From positions 68,863 through 132,862 of the forward strand of contig CAYVFI010000017.1 in NCBI GenBank assembly GCA_964450955.1: 64,000 nucleotides of DNA, in the 5' to 3' direction. The stretch comes from CAYNWT01 sp964450955. GTDB lineage: Bacteria > Planctomycetota > Planctomycetia > Planctomycetales > Planctomycetaceae. The translations under genes and the position numbers were made by a program. The notes under the pieces are model-generated. The model saw only the letters and a program-made list of their open reading frames with translations, did no database searches and was not told the DNA's origin. Shown here piece by piece: positions 1 to 8,863 of the stretch (position 1 is the first letter of the stretch; the number at the start of each line of letters is the position of its first letter).

Positions 1-1479
1 TCCGACGTTTCGTTCCAGCCCGTTGGAGCACGCGACGGCAAGATTCGCGATTGTTGTCATTGGCTGGTTCAGTTCGTGGGCGAGTGTCGTGGTCAGTTCG
101 CCCAGTGTGCTTGTTCTGGCCAGGTGCTCCATCTCATGCTGGCGCTGTCGCAGCTTCTGTTCGGCGAGTTCTCTCTGTCCGGCTTCAATTTTGAGTTTTT
201 CGCGTGTTAGAAGAATCGGGCCACCAATCATTGCGATGCGTTCCAGTAGATCCAGTTCGCTTTCAGGGTAAGCAGAGTCGCAGTCTTCCACGATAATCCA
301 GCCTGCGACTCCATCACTGCGCACAACCTGTACGCCTAATGATCTTGCCACCGGCGTGTTCGCGTACGGAAGTTCGTGCGGTTGGTTGTCGATGTAGCGA
401 CCGCTGTCAAACAGCTTCTCGATGGCTGTTCCAACTTCAGCGCTAAGTAGTTGGTCCGCATGTTGAAAACTGCCGTCGGCCAGGCGCAAGGTTGAGGCCT
501 TGCTGGTACCGTCTGTCTGTAACAGGCCAATGCAACCGCTTCGGCTTCCTGTGATTTCCATTGCTAGTCGCAAAAGTCTGTCTTTGAAGCCCGTGGTGGG
601 ACTGTCCAGCAAGGCGGCTACGGCGGACGCGAGTTCAGTAACCCGTTCAATCTGCTGATGGTGCAATTCCTGCTGTCGCTCTGCCTCGCGCTGTGAAGTG
701 ATATCCGTGGCGGTTAGCACGGCTCCCACTAGTTCGTCATCTTTACCTCGAACCGGGTCAGCCCGACACATTAGATGAACCACATCAGGCGTATCCGGAA
801 ACCGCAGGACAAGCTCACTGCTATGAACTGATTCGCCGCCAAGGGCTCGGACAAGCGGGAGTTCTTTTTCCGGGACCAGGCTTTGGTTCTGCGCGTCATA
901 GGTTTGGTAGTGAATCGGCCAGTCTTCGATCGGGATATCCTTCGGGACGCCACACAAATCCTTCGCGGCGTCGTTCCAAAACTCAAATCGACCTTCGGTG
1001 TTAGCAAAAATGACGACTTCGGACATGTTGTCCAGAACCAGTTTGAGCCTCTGTTCGGCCCCTTCTCTGGCTGTGACTTCTTTTCGAAGTTCTTCGTTAA
1101 TTCCAGCAAGGCCGGGCAATTCCAGGGCCGAAGGCATCACCCTGATCAGCGCGACGACTGTCGCGCAGGAGACTACGGCGGTACACATCTTGAAGATTGC
1201 CGAGATACGGTAAATCGGGAACCAGAAGATGATTGCCTCGACCAGGTGTACTGTCCCGCATACCAGAATGAAGGCGGAAAATAGCCAGAAAATGCGGGGG
1301 AAGAACAGGTCTTTCCGCCGCATAATGAGCACCCCAAGAACGATTGGGATGGCAGTGTAGGCCGCCCACGTTAACGTGTCTGAAATAACGTGGATCCAGC
1401 CATGCAGTGATGTCCATGTTCCACAGTGCCACCTGTCGGGGAAATCCGACGTGTCGAACAGCTTGGTGATGAAGTCCAT
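1..1479 (-). CDS. Ethylene-receptor-like sensor histidine kinase (3' end beyond window)
   Basis: 493 codons are visible; the kinase ATP-binding part lies outside the window. The start is ATG at 1479, preceded by GGGAG. Residues about 26-116 form three membrane helices that align with the ethylene-binding domain of plant ETR1 and cyanobacterial Etr1. The copper ligands appear as VCGTVH (Cys74, His78), and Asp34, Tyr41, Ile44, Pro45 and Ile71 sit at a constant +9 offset from ETR1 D25, Y32, I35, P36 and I62. A PAS domain follows (about 145-255), then a GAF-like region (about 275-430), a short coiled coil and a HisKA box with AHELNQP (phospho-acceptor about His468). In the family this domain binds ethylene through Cu(I) and controls the kinase. 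That this protein binds ethylene is inference. It is divergent from the helicase gene, and no response regulator is visible. Confidence 0.88.
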   Translation of the reverse strand, partial: MDFITKLFDTSDFPDRWHCGTWTSLHGWIHVISDTLTWAAYTAIPIVLGVLIMRRKDLFFPRIFWLFSAFILVCGTVHLVEAIIFWFPIYRISAIFKMCTAVVSCATVVALIRVMPSALELPGLAGINEELRKEVTAREGAEQRLKLVLDNMSEVVIFANTEGRFEFWNDAAKDLCGVPKDIPIEDWPIHYQTYDAQNQSLVPEKELPLVRALGGESVHSSELVLRFPDTPDVVHLMCRADPVRGKDDELVGAVLTATDITSQREAERQQELHHQQIERVTELASAVAALLDSPTTGFKDRLLRLAMEITGSRSGCIGLLQTDGTSKASTLRLADGSFQHADQLLSAEVGTAIEKLFDSGRYIDNQPHELPYANTPVARSLGVQVVRSDGVAGWIIVEDCDSAYPESELDLLERIAMIGGPILLTREKLKIEAGQRELAEQKLRQRQHEMEHLARTSTLGELTTTLAHELNQPMTTIANLAVACSNGLERNVG

Positions 1480-1712
1480 TCTGTCGCTCCCAAACATGCG
1501 TTTGCTGAATCGGTTCGGACTGTAGCAGTTTTGTCAATGCAGCGTGGCTCAGAATTCGCGCGAAGCGCGCTACGCTGTCGTGTTTAAGTCGTTACAGAAG
1601 TTCTGATTTGGGCGAACCACCGTTGCCACGGCGGGGCAGGTTCAACTAGGCTTGCGCGTTTCGGCCGACGCCCGGCCGAGTTCAAGAATTGCTGCCAAAA
1701 GACAAGATTTTT

Positions 1713-4700
1713 ATGACGCTCGCAGAGCTGTTGGAGAGCCGATTTCGCGCCGATACTCGTTTCCGGGGCGCCGCGTATATCTCAGACGATTGTGTCACGA
1801 TCGCCCATGTAACGGCCGCTGAAATTCAGATTACCGTCGACGACGAGAGTGAGTTCGATACGGTGCTGCGCCGAAAAGAAGGCGCGACGGACATTGAGTT
1901 CGAATGCACATGTCGGCAGTTTGAACGCGGTGGTGTCTGTAAGCACCTATGGGGTTCGATCCTCGCCGCCGACAACGCCGGGTATATTGATCCGTCCAGC
2001 CGACCTGGTAATTTTCTGCCATTTCTGGCTCCGACAAGGGCGTCACGGCTAAACCTGGATGACGATCTGTACGGCGAAGATTTGCCGCCGGGTGTCATGC
2101 CAGGGTCTCCGGAAGTCGCTTTGATTGACCGTCCGCTTTGGGAAACCCAATTAGACGGACTTAGCCAGAAGATGTCTGCGAGGACCGGTGGGGCGACTCA
2201 GGTCCAGCGAGAACGCCGCGTCTTTTACGAAGTGGACATCGAAGCCAGCCACGAAGCCGGACAGCTGGTTCTGCAAACCTCCCAACAACAGCGCCGTGCC
2301 GCGGGTGATTGGGGCAAAGTGAAGCCTTTGCGAATCTCGCCGGATCGGCTGGTTCAAATTGAAACGGCCGAAGATCGTCGGTTCCTGTCATTGCTAAGTG
2401 GTGGAGTTCCGGAACGGTCGGCGTGGCAACAAAAACAGCAGCAGTCATCAGGTGCCGCGCACAGGTTCACGGTACCTTACGAACTGGCCGCTTTGCTTGT
2501 GTCTGATCTTTGCGCAAGTGGCAAGTTGCGGTTCACTGAAGAAGAAACGCCGTTGATCTGGGACGAGGGCGAACCGTGGGAGTTTAGTCTGGTCGTCACC
2601 GATACACCTGACGACGCGGGCTACTACATGCGACCGCGAGTCGTGCGAGGCGACGACGAACTGCCTGAAGAGGACCTGCGACTGATGGTCGCTGGAGGAT
2701 TTGTATTTACGCCGACCACTGTGGCTCGGCTGGACGACTTTGACGCGTTTGACTGGATGAAGCTGCTGGATTCTACCGACGGGTTCGAAGTGCCGAAGGA
2801 TTCCGGAACCGAACTGGTGGACCAGTTGTTCAAGATGCCGGCTGTGCCACGGCTGGAATTGCCAAAGGATCTGCAGCTGGAAGAGATTGAAGCCACACCT
2901 CAGCCGGTGATGACTATCTTCATGCCTGGCGGGCCAAGCTGGCGTCGTGATCAGGTGACGGGTGAAGTTGGGTTCGACTACGCCGGTTCGTTAATCCGCC
3001 ATCGCAGTCGCCAACACACGGTTGTGCAGACCGCGAAACGCCAATGCGTGACTCGTGATCGCAGTCAGGAAGCCAGTCGACTGGTTGATGTCGAGACCGC
3101 CGGTTGGAAGCCTTTGGTTGACCATGGACTTGGTCGCGACGTTGAAATCAAGACAGGCGAACTTGCCGGTTCTGTCCGGTCGCTTATCAATCTTGGCTGG
3201 CAGGTCAGAGCCGACGGTCAGGCTGTGCAGCAGGCAGGAAAAGTGAAGTTTAAGGTGAAGTCCGACATCGACTGGTTCGACGTCGATGCTGACGTGGACT
3301 TCGACGGCAGAAAGGTTGAGTTTCCAAAACTGCTGGCCGCGCTGAAACGCGGTGACACAACCGTGCGTCTGGATGACGGTTCGCTGGGCATCATGCCTGA
3401 AGAATGGTTGGCTCAGTTTGGCCTGCTTTCCGGTTTGGGAACCAAGAACGAGGAAGGTCTGCGGTTTTCCAACAACCAGGCTGCGCTGCTGGACGCGTTG
3501 CTGACGGCTCAGGATGACGTGGATTACGACACACGCTTCATTGAACTTCGAGACCAACTGCGCGCGTTTGATGGCGTTGCGCTTCGCGACGAACCGCACG
3601 GGTTCGAAGGCGAACTTCGCGAATACCAGAAGATGGGATTAGGCTGGCTGCACTTCCTCCGCGACTTCCGGTTTGGTGGTTGCCTGGCAGACGACATGGG
3701 ACTGGGGAAAACGGTTCAGGTGTTGGCAACGCTGTCTGAGTATCACATGTCGGACTCGAAGCTACCGCCAACGTTGATTGTGGTTCCGCGGTCTTTGATG
3801 TTTAACTGGATGCAGGAATGTGAACGGTTTACTCCACACCTTGCGGTGCTTGAGTACACCGGGCCGGATCGTGAAGAGCTGCGGCCCATGTTCCCGAAGA
3901 CCAATATCATCCTGACAACGTACGGAACGCTTAGACGTGATGCGGTTGAGCTGCGTGAGATGCAGTTTAGCTACATCGTTTTGGATGAAGCGCAGACCAT
4001 CAAGAATCCGGCCTCTCAGGTTGCCAGAGCGTCACGATTGCTTAACGCACAGCACCGTATTGCGTTAAGTGGTACGCCAATTGAAAACAGTCTGGGTGAC
4101 CTGTGGTCAATTTTTGAGTTCCTGAACCCCGGCATGCTGGGACGCAGTAAAGCGTTTCGAGATCACACGACGAATCCGGACGACACCAGCGGCCGCGCGA
4201 TGCTGTCTCGTGGGTTGCGGCCGTTTATTCTGCGGCGATCGAAACAGCAGGTGGCAGCTGAATTGCCGGAGAAACTGGAAGAAACGATTTATTGCGAGAT
4301 GGAATCCGAGCAACGCGAACTCTACGACGAACTTCGCGTTCACTATCGCGATTCATTGCTGGGCGTCATTGCGAAAGACGGCATTAACAAGTCCCGTATG
4401 CATGTGCTGGAAGCCTTGTTGCGACTTCGACAGGCGGCGTGTCACCCGGCACTTTTGGACAAGCATGGCGAAGATGAAGCCAGTGCCAAGCTGGACTATC
4501 TTGCTCCTCGTTTGGAAGAACTCATTGCCGAAGGGCACAAGGCTTTGGTGTTCTCGCAGTTTACATCAATGCTTAGCCTGGTAAGAAACAGGCTGGACAA
4601 GATGGAAATGCCGTACGAATACCTGGACGGACGCACGCGGAACCGTAGAGAGTGTGTGGAACGGTTCCAGTCGGACCCCGACTGTTGTGTGTTCCTAATC

Positions 4701-4991
4701 AGCCTGAAAGCTGGTGGACTGGGTCTGAACCTGACCGCCGCTGACTACGTGTTCCTGCTGGACCCATGGTGGAACCCGGCCGTCGAAGCTCAGGCCGTTG
4801 ACCGAGCCCACCGTGTGGGGCAACAGCGGCCGGTATTTGCCTACCGGTTAATCTGCCGCGACACGGTCGAAGAAAAGATCGCTCAGTTGCAGAAGAAGAA
4901 ACGGGACCTGGCCGACGCGATTCTGGAAGCCGATAACTCCGGAATCCTGAAGGATCTTTCCATGGAAGACCTGGAGATGCTGTTGTCGTAG
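1713..4991 (+). CDS. SWIM zinc-finger SNF2/Rad54-family helicase
   Basis: About 1092 residues, a DNA-dependent ATPase of the bacterial SNF2 (HepA/RapA-like) group. Near the N-terminus CTCRQFERGGVCKH is a SWIM zinc finger (CxCx8CxH), thought to bind DNA or protein. A long linker of about 500 residues follows. The C-terminal half carries the helicase motor: Walker A DDMGLGKT (about residue 660), motif II DEAQ (about 757), SGTPIENS, and motif VI DRAHRVGQQRP. The usual role is remodelling of nucleoprotein or transcription complexes; the substrate here is unknown. I prefer ATG 1713 over an in-frame TTG at 1689; neither has a strong Shine-Dalgarno. The gene stands alone and is divergent from the ethylene-receptor-like kinase. 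Confidence 0.92.
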   Translation: MTLAELLESRFRADTRFRGAAYISDDCVTIAHVTAAEIQITVDDESEFDTVLRRKEGATDIEFECTCRQFERGGVCKHLWGSILAADNAGYIDPSSRPGNFLPFLAPTRASRLNLDDDLYGEDLPPGVMPGSPEVALIDRPLWETQLDGLSQKMSARTGGATQVQRERRVFYEVDIEASHEAGQLVLQTSQQQRRAAGDWGKVKPLRISPDRLVQIETAEDRRFLSLLSGGVPERSAWQQKQQQSSGAAHRFTVPYELAALLVSDLCASGKLRFTEEETPLIWDEGEPWEFSLVVTDTPDDAGYYMRPRVVRGDDELPEEDLRLMVAGGFVFTPTTVARLDDFDAFDWMKLLDSTDGFEVPKDSGTELVDQLFKMPAVPRLELPKDLQLEEIEATPQPVMTIFMPGGPSWRRDQVTGEVGFDYAGSLIRHRSRQHTVVQTAKRQCVTRDRSQEASRLVDVETAGWKPLVDHGLGRDVEIKTGELAGSVRSLINLGWQVRADGQAVQQAGKVKFKVKSDIDWFDVDADVDFDGRKVEFPKLLAALKRGDTTVRLDDGSLGIMPEEWLAQFGLLSGLGTKNEEGLRFSNNQAALLDALLTAQDDVDYDTRFIELRDQLRAFDGVALRDEPHGFEGELREYQKMGLGWLHFLRDFRFGGCLADDMGLGKTVQVLATLSEYHMSDSKLPPTLIVVPRSLMFNWMQECERFTPHLAVLEYTGPDREELRPMFPKTNIILTTYGTLRRDAVELREMQFSYIVLDEAQTIKNPASQVARASRLLNAQHRIALSGTPIENSLGDLWSIFEFLNPGMLGRSKAFRDHTTNPDDTSGRAMLSRGLRPFILRRSKQQVAAELPEKLEETIYCEMESEQRELYDELRVHYRDSLLGVIAKDGINKSRMHVLEALLRLRQAACHPALLDKHGEDEASAKLDYLAPRLEELIAEGHKALVFSQFTSMLSLVRNRLDKMEMPYEYLDGRTRNRRECVERFQSDPDCCVFLISLKAGGLGLNLTAADYVFLLDPWWNPAVEAQAVDRAHRVGQQRPVFAYRLICRDTVEEKIAQLQKKKRDLADAILEADNSGILKDLSMEDLEMLLS

Positions 4992-5019
4992 CCGGTTTGT
5001 CATCGCGGCCAGGAATCAA

Positions 5020-5066
5020 CAATCTGAGATTTCAAACAATCTGAGATTTCAAATTTGGAATCTCAG
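5020..5066. repeat. 17-bp tandem repeat ending in a hairpin
   Basis: Two perfect copies of CAATCTGAGATTTCAAA lie at 5020-5036 and 5037-5053. The second copy runs into a palindrome whose arms are CTGAGATT (5041-5048) and AATCTCAG (5059-5066). It lies 29 bp past the helicase stop, between convergent genes, with no T-run. The unit resembles the 14-bp repeat at 45583, so both may belong to one dispersed intergenic family. Confidence 0.8.
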
Positions 5067-5147
5067 ATGCGTGAACACCGATGTTAAACCAACGGCCAGG
5101 CGCAATCTCCATGCCTGCCCGGGACCTGTCGCTGTTGCGGTGTACCA

Positions 5148-6143
5148 TTATGGCAGGATCACGGCGCCCGCTGTGATTGCTGCGGCTTCGACCAGGGCCG
5201 CTTTCTTGTTAAGCGGGAGACGGTACTTTAGCTTCGGGGCACAATCGCCCGGGCGAATCCAGCCCAGCGAATAGCGCCGGCGATGGATGGGGTCGATTGC
5301 CATTTGATACGGCAATCCCAACAACTGAGTCGTCATGCGGCCCGCTGATGCGAACGGCTGGATGAGCGGATGGTACGAGTGACCGTATCGCTCAAGGGCC
5401 GGGTCTTCGAAGTAAAGCGGGTAATGATGCAGGTTTGATGCCATCCAGTGGAACTCGATTGGAGTCCGCTCAGGACGGACGTATGTGTCGTTCCGCGAGG
5501 TGGAGAGTTTTGGTGGCAGTTCTTTGTTCCGAATTCCCTGCAACGCATAGTTGATATTTGGCCGGATCTCACGAATGTCGCGAGCTTCAAGGTCCAGTGT
5601 CGCCAGTGAATCTTCCTCGTCGGAATCGTCGTCGTCGGAACGCTCGTCGTCATCGGATTCCAGGTCGAGATCGTCATCGTCGGGATCTTCGAGATCGGGG
5701 CCATCATCGCTAAGTCCAAAGTCTTCTATATCTTTGTCAAAGCTTCTGCTTTCATCCTGGCTCCGCGTCCACGGCTTTGAGTAACCTCCGCGCCGGCCCA
5801 TCGGCAGGTCGGCCAGACGTCTGGTTGGCCTGTGATACTGATGGTATTGAGGATGAGGGGCGGCCGTGTTGGTTGCGGGCGGTTGGTTCACAACCGGCTT
5901 TGCGGTGGGCCGGAAAACGCGTTGTTGGGTCACGCGTTGGATTGGTTTGGCCACTGCCGACTTCATCGCGGCAAAACGCGACCTCCACTGCGAAACAGGC
6001 TTTACCTGCTGCGCGTTGGTTGTGGCTCCGATTGTCAGAACCGCCGCAGACAACAGCAAAGCTCGAACACACAAACGCTTAGCTTGCGTCTGGTGAGTGT
6101 TCCACCGAGTAATTTGGTGCTTCCTGAGTGATCGCAATGTCAT
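5148..6143 (-). CDS. Acidic exported protein of unknown function
   Basis: I do not recognise a family. The N-terminus has a basic stretch and a hydrophobic signal sequence (ALLLSAAVLTIGATTNAQ). A basic, proline-rich region follows, then a highly acidic Asp/Glu/Ser segment of about 45 residues. The C-terminal part has aromatic motifs (FHWMASNLHHYPLYFED) and ends in a hydrophobic stretch AAAITAGAVILP. It resembles secreted planctomycete proteins of unknown function. The start is uncertain: ATG 6143 overlaps the end of guaB by about 65 bp, while a TTG near 6074 just after the guaB stop would give a conventional short signal peptide. It probably shares the guaB transcript. The acidic part suggests cation or protein binding, which is only a guess. 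Confidence 0.6.
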   Translation of the reverse strand: MTLRSLRKHQITRWNTHQTQAKRLCVRALLLSAAVLTIGATTNAQQVKPVSQWRSRFAAMKSAVAKPIQRVTQQRVFRPTAKPVVNQPPATNTAAPHPQYHQYHRPTRRLADLPMGRRGGYSKPWTRSQDESRSFDKDIEDFGLSDDGPDLEDPDDDDLDLESDDDERSDDDDSDEEDSLATLDLEARDIREIRPNINYALQGIRNKELPPKLSTSRNDTYVRPERTPIEFHWMASNLHHYPLYFEDPALERYGHSYHPLIQPFASAGRMTTQLLGLPYQMAIDPIHRRRYSLGWIRPGDCAPKLKYRLPLNKKAALVEAAAITAGAVILP

Positions 6144-7554
6144 GCGGATGGTTCTCCCTAACCGACGCCGCTGTAATTTTGATGAACTCCGTTTCCGTAC
6201 GAAGTTCTTCAATCGTCTGTGTTCCTACGTAGCCCATTCCTGACCGAAGTCCTCCGATCATTTGGTACAGCACCGGTTGCAGAGCCCCTTTGTAGGGAAC
6301 CCGGCCTTCGACGCCTTCCGGAACAAGCTTCTGCCTGTCGTTTTTCTTATCGCCTTGTCGGTATCGGTCACTGCTGCCTTTCACCATGGCTCCCAGAGAT
6401 CCCATGCCACGGTACCGCTTAAAGCTGCGGCCCTTGTACAGGATCATCTCACCCGGGCTTTCATCGACTCCGGCCAGCAAACCGCCAACCATCACCGTGT
6501 ACGCTCCGGCCGCAAGTGCCTTCACGATATCGCCGCTGTACCGAATACCTCCATCAGCAATCAGTGGTATACCCGATCCGGCAAGGGCCTTCGCAGCTCC
6601 GGCAACCGCCGAAAGCTGTGGCATTCCCACGCCGGAAATGATTCGTGTTGTGCAGATCGAACCAGGACCAATCCCAACCTTCACCGCGTCTGCTCCGGCA
6701 TCAGCCAAAGCCTTTGCACCTTCGCCAGTCGCCACGTTACCGGCGATGACGTCGATGTCGTACTGCTTCTTAATCTCTTTGACCGTGTCCATCACGTTCT
6801 TTGAGTGACCATGCGCGCTGTCGACGATTAGCACGTCCACTCCGGAATCAATCAGGCTGCCTGCGCGTTCGTAGTCGAACACACCAACGGCGGCTCCAAC
6901 TCGCAGGCGACCTCGGTCATCTTTCGAAGCCCGCGGATAACGCAGGTTCTTGTCGATGTCCTTGATCGTGATTAATCCCTTTAATCGGTATTCATCGTCC
7001 ACAAGTAAAAGTTTCTCTACCTTATTCTCCAGCAGAATCCGCTGAGCATCGCTCAAATCCGTATTTGGTGGGGCTGTAATCAGGTTTTCGCTGGTCATCA
7101 CGCCAGCGATTTCTTCATCTTCGGAGTCCCGGAAGCGCAGGTCGCGGCTGGTCAGGATTCCGACCAGCTTGCCATCCACTGTGATTGGAACACCGCCGAT
7201 ATTGCGTTCTTCCATCATGCGAGCGGCCTCACCGACGGTCGATTCAGGTGACAGAGTCACAGGGTCCACAATGACGCCGTGTTCGCTGCGTTTGACCGCA
7301 TCCACTTCCAAAGCCTGTCGTTCGACAGACATATTTTTGTGGATGATGCCGATGCCACCTTCCTGAGCCATCGCGATGGCCATGTCACTTTCGGTGACCG
7401 TGTCCATGGGGCTGCTGATCACGGGAATGCTAAGCTTGATGTTACGAGTCAACGACGAACTCACGTCGGCCGAGGCTGGCATCACTTCGCTGTAGCGAGG
7501 AACCATCAGGACGTCGTCGAATGTGAGTCCTTCGAACTTGATGCGGTCTTCCAT
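6079..7554 (-). CDS. guaB: Inosine-5'-monophosphate dehydrogenase
   Basis: About 491 residues, the normal family length. It catalyses the NAD-dependent oxidation of IMP to XMP, the committed step of guanine nucleotide synthesis in the cytosol. The N-terminus FEGLTFDDVLMVPRYSEV is typical. Two CBS domains occupy about residues 95-205. The catalytic loop GPGSICTTRIISGVG supplies the nucleophilic Cys (about 300), and the active-site flap region (RGMGSLGAM, then PEGVEGRVPYKG) is intact. I chose ATG 7554 because GAGGAG lies about 10 bp upstream; an in-frame TTG at 7572 lies too far 5'. rsmA is upstream on the same strand and the acidic exported protein lies downstream. Confidence 0.97.
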   Translation of the reverse strand: MEDRIKFEGLTFDDVLMVPRYSEVMPASADVSSSLTRNIKLSIPVISSPMDTVTESDMAIAMAQEGGIGIIHKNMSVERQALEVDAVKRSEHGVIVDPVTLSPESTVGEAARMMEERNIGGVPITVDGKLVGILTSRDLRFRDSEDEEIAGVMTSENLITAPPNTDLSDAQRILLENKVEKLLLVDDEYRLKGLITIKDIDKNLRYPRASKDDRGRLRVGAAVGVFDYERAGSLIDSGVDVLIVDSAHGHSKNVMDTVKEIKKQYDIDVIAGNVATGEGAKALADAGADAVKVGIGPGSICTTRIISGVGMPQLSAVAGAAKALAGSGIPLIADGGIRYSGDIVKALAAGAYTVMVGGLLAGVDESPGEMILYKGRSFKRYRGMGSLGAMVKGSSDRYRQGDKKNDRQKLVPEGVEGRVPYKGALQPVLYQMIGGLRSGMGYVGTQTIEELRTETEFIKITAASVRENHPHDIAITQEAPNYSVEHSPDAS

Positions 7555-7650
7555 GGTCTTTCGTCTCCTCAATCCTGATAGCCACTTACTGTTCGAACCG
7601 GAAATGGTTCCGAGCGGCGTTCGTCTGTGGGAAATCTGCCGACTTCCTCT

Positions 7651-8586
7651 TTACTGGTCTTTGAGTCCGTTGATTGCGTCAGCCGCGTTGATTGCCTTTT
7701 GGATTCGCTTTGAAAGCGCGACAAGGCGATCGACACTTTGCGCTTCTGCCCGGGCGCTATCCGGGAATTCCATTTCGGCCAGAATGTCGCCGATGACAGA
7801 CTTGTCGATTTGTTTTCGGTACATGCCACGCAGCACGCCACGCATGAGCTTGCGGCGTTGGTGAAACAGTCGTCGAACGAAATCCTGGTAGAAGTCTCGA
7901 TCGCCAATCGCATTCCGGCGTTCGTGCTGTGGTCGCAACAGGACGATGGCCGAATTGACTTTTGGTCGCGGCCAGAAAACCTGCGGGCCAAGTGTCTTCA
8001 GCACTTTCACGAAACACTGAGCCTGTAACCAGGCCGAGAGCGCGCCGTAGTGCGATGACTTCGGCTTGGCCGCCATGCGTTGGCCGAGTTCCAACTGAAT
8101 TGTGATAACCATCCGTTTCCACGGCAGGTCGGTCGCGACAAGGTTCGAAACGACCGGAGTCGCCACGTTGTACGGCAAATTCGAAACCAGCTTTAGTCGG
8201 CTATTCGGAATCGAATCCAGCTTCTCCTGAACAACCTCCATCACGGCAGGCGAAAGGGTGTTTTTGTTCTTCAGGATATCGGTCTTCAGTAGCGTGACGT
8301 TGTCCGCATGCTGCACGGCTTCCTGAGCCAGCGGGAACACGTTCTCATCCAGTTCGACCGACACCACATGTCCGGCTCCCTGAACAAGGAACGCCGTCAT
8401 ACCTCCGGTTCCGGCTCCGACTTCCAGCACAACATCCCGTTCATCAATCTCCGCGCTGCGGGCGATGAATTCGACCAGATTCACATCAATCAGAAAGTTC
8501 TGACCAAGTTCTCGGCGCGGGTTGTAGCCGTGACGCTCAAACAGCGCCATGAGGTGTGATCGAGTCTGGCGATCAGCATCTTTCAT
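7651..8586 (-). CDS. rsmA: 16S rRNA (adenine(1518)-N(6)/adenine(1519)-N(6))-dimethyltransferase
   Basis: 311 residues, slightly longer than E. coli KsgA. It dimethylates two adjacent adenines in the 3' terminal helix 45 loop of 16S rRNA during late 30S assembly, using S-adenosylmethionine. The sequence shows the N-terminal RRELGQNFLID motif, the SAM-binding motif LEVGAGTGGMTAFL (about residue 54) and the catalytic motif NLPYNVATPVV (about 140), followed by the helical C-terminal domain. The start ATG at 8586 fits the family N-terminus. guaB lies about 100 bp downstream on the same strand, so co-transcription is possible. Confidence 0.95.
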   Translation of the reverse strand: MKDADRQTRSHLMALFERHGYNPRRELGQNFLIDVNLVEFIARSAEIDERDVVLEVGAGTGGMTAFLVQGAGHVVSVELDENVFPLAQEAVQHADNVTLLKTDILKNKNTLSPAVMEVVQEKLDSIPNSRLKLVSNLPYNVATPVVSNLVATDLPWKRMVITIQLELGQRMAAKPKSSHYGALSAWLQAQCFVKVLKTLGPQVFWPRPKVNSAIVLLRPQHERRNAIGDRDFYQDFVRRLFHQRRKLMRGVLRGMYRKQIDKSVIGDILAEMEFPDSARAEAQSVDRLVALSKRIQKAINAADAINGLKDQ

Positions 8587-8863
8587 GCGGTCAGAAAACG
8601 CGGCTGTACAATTCGCGCCCGAAAGAGTCTTGTGGTGGCTGGCTTCCCAACGACCGAGGTCGGATCAGGGGCAGCCAGAAGAAATTGATCCGACTAAGTC
8701 TATTCGGAACGCCTCGGACATTGAAGCTCCAGCGCTGAGATTGACCGAGGAATACGCGTTTCCACCGCCTTTTCCGTGGCTTTTTCGGGAGCCGATCCAG
8801 GCTGAGAACACTTAGCCGCTCACACCGGCGTCAAAACAGCCTCGGACTCCGATCGGTCAAAGA

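Noticed and set aside
1097..1537. Minus-strand frame of about 146 codons at the left edge
   Set aside because: It is an alternative frame of the ethylene-receptor-like kinase, which has clear domain motifs in its own frame.
2991..3599. Minus-strand frame of about 200 codons inside the helicase
   Set aside because: Antisense to a conserved SNF2 protein, with no family features.
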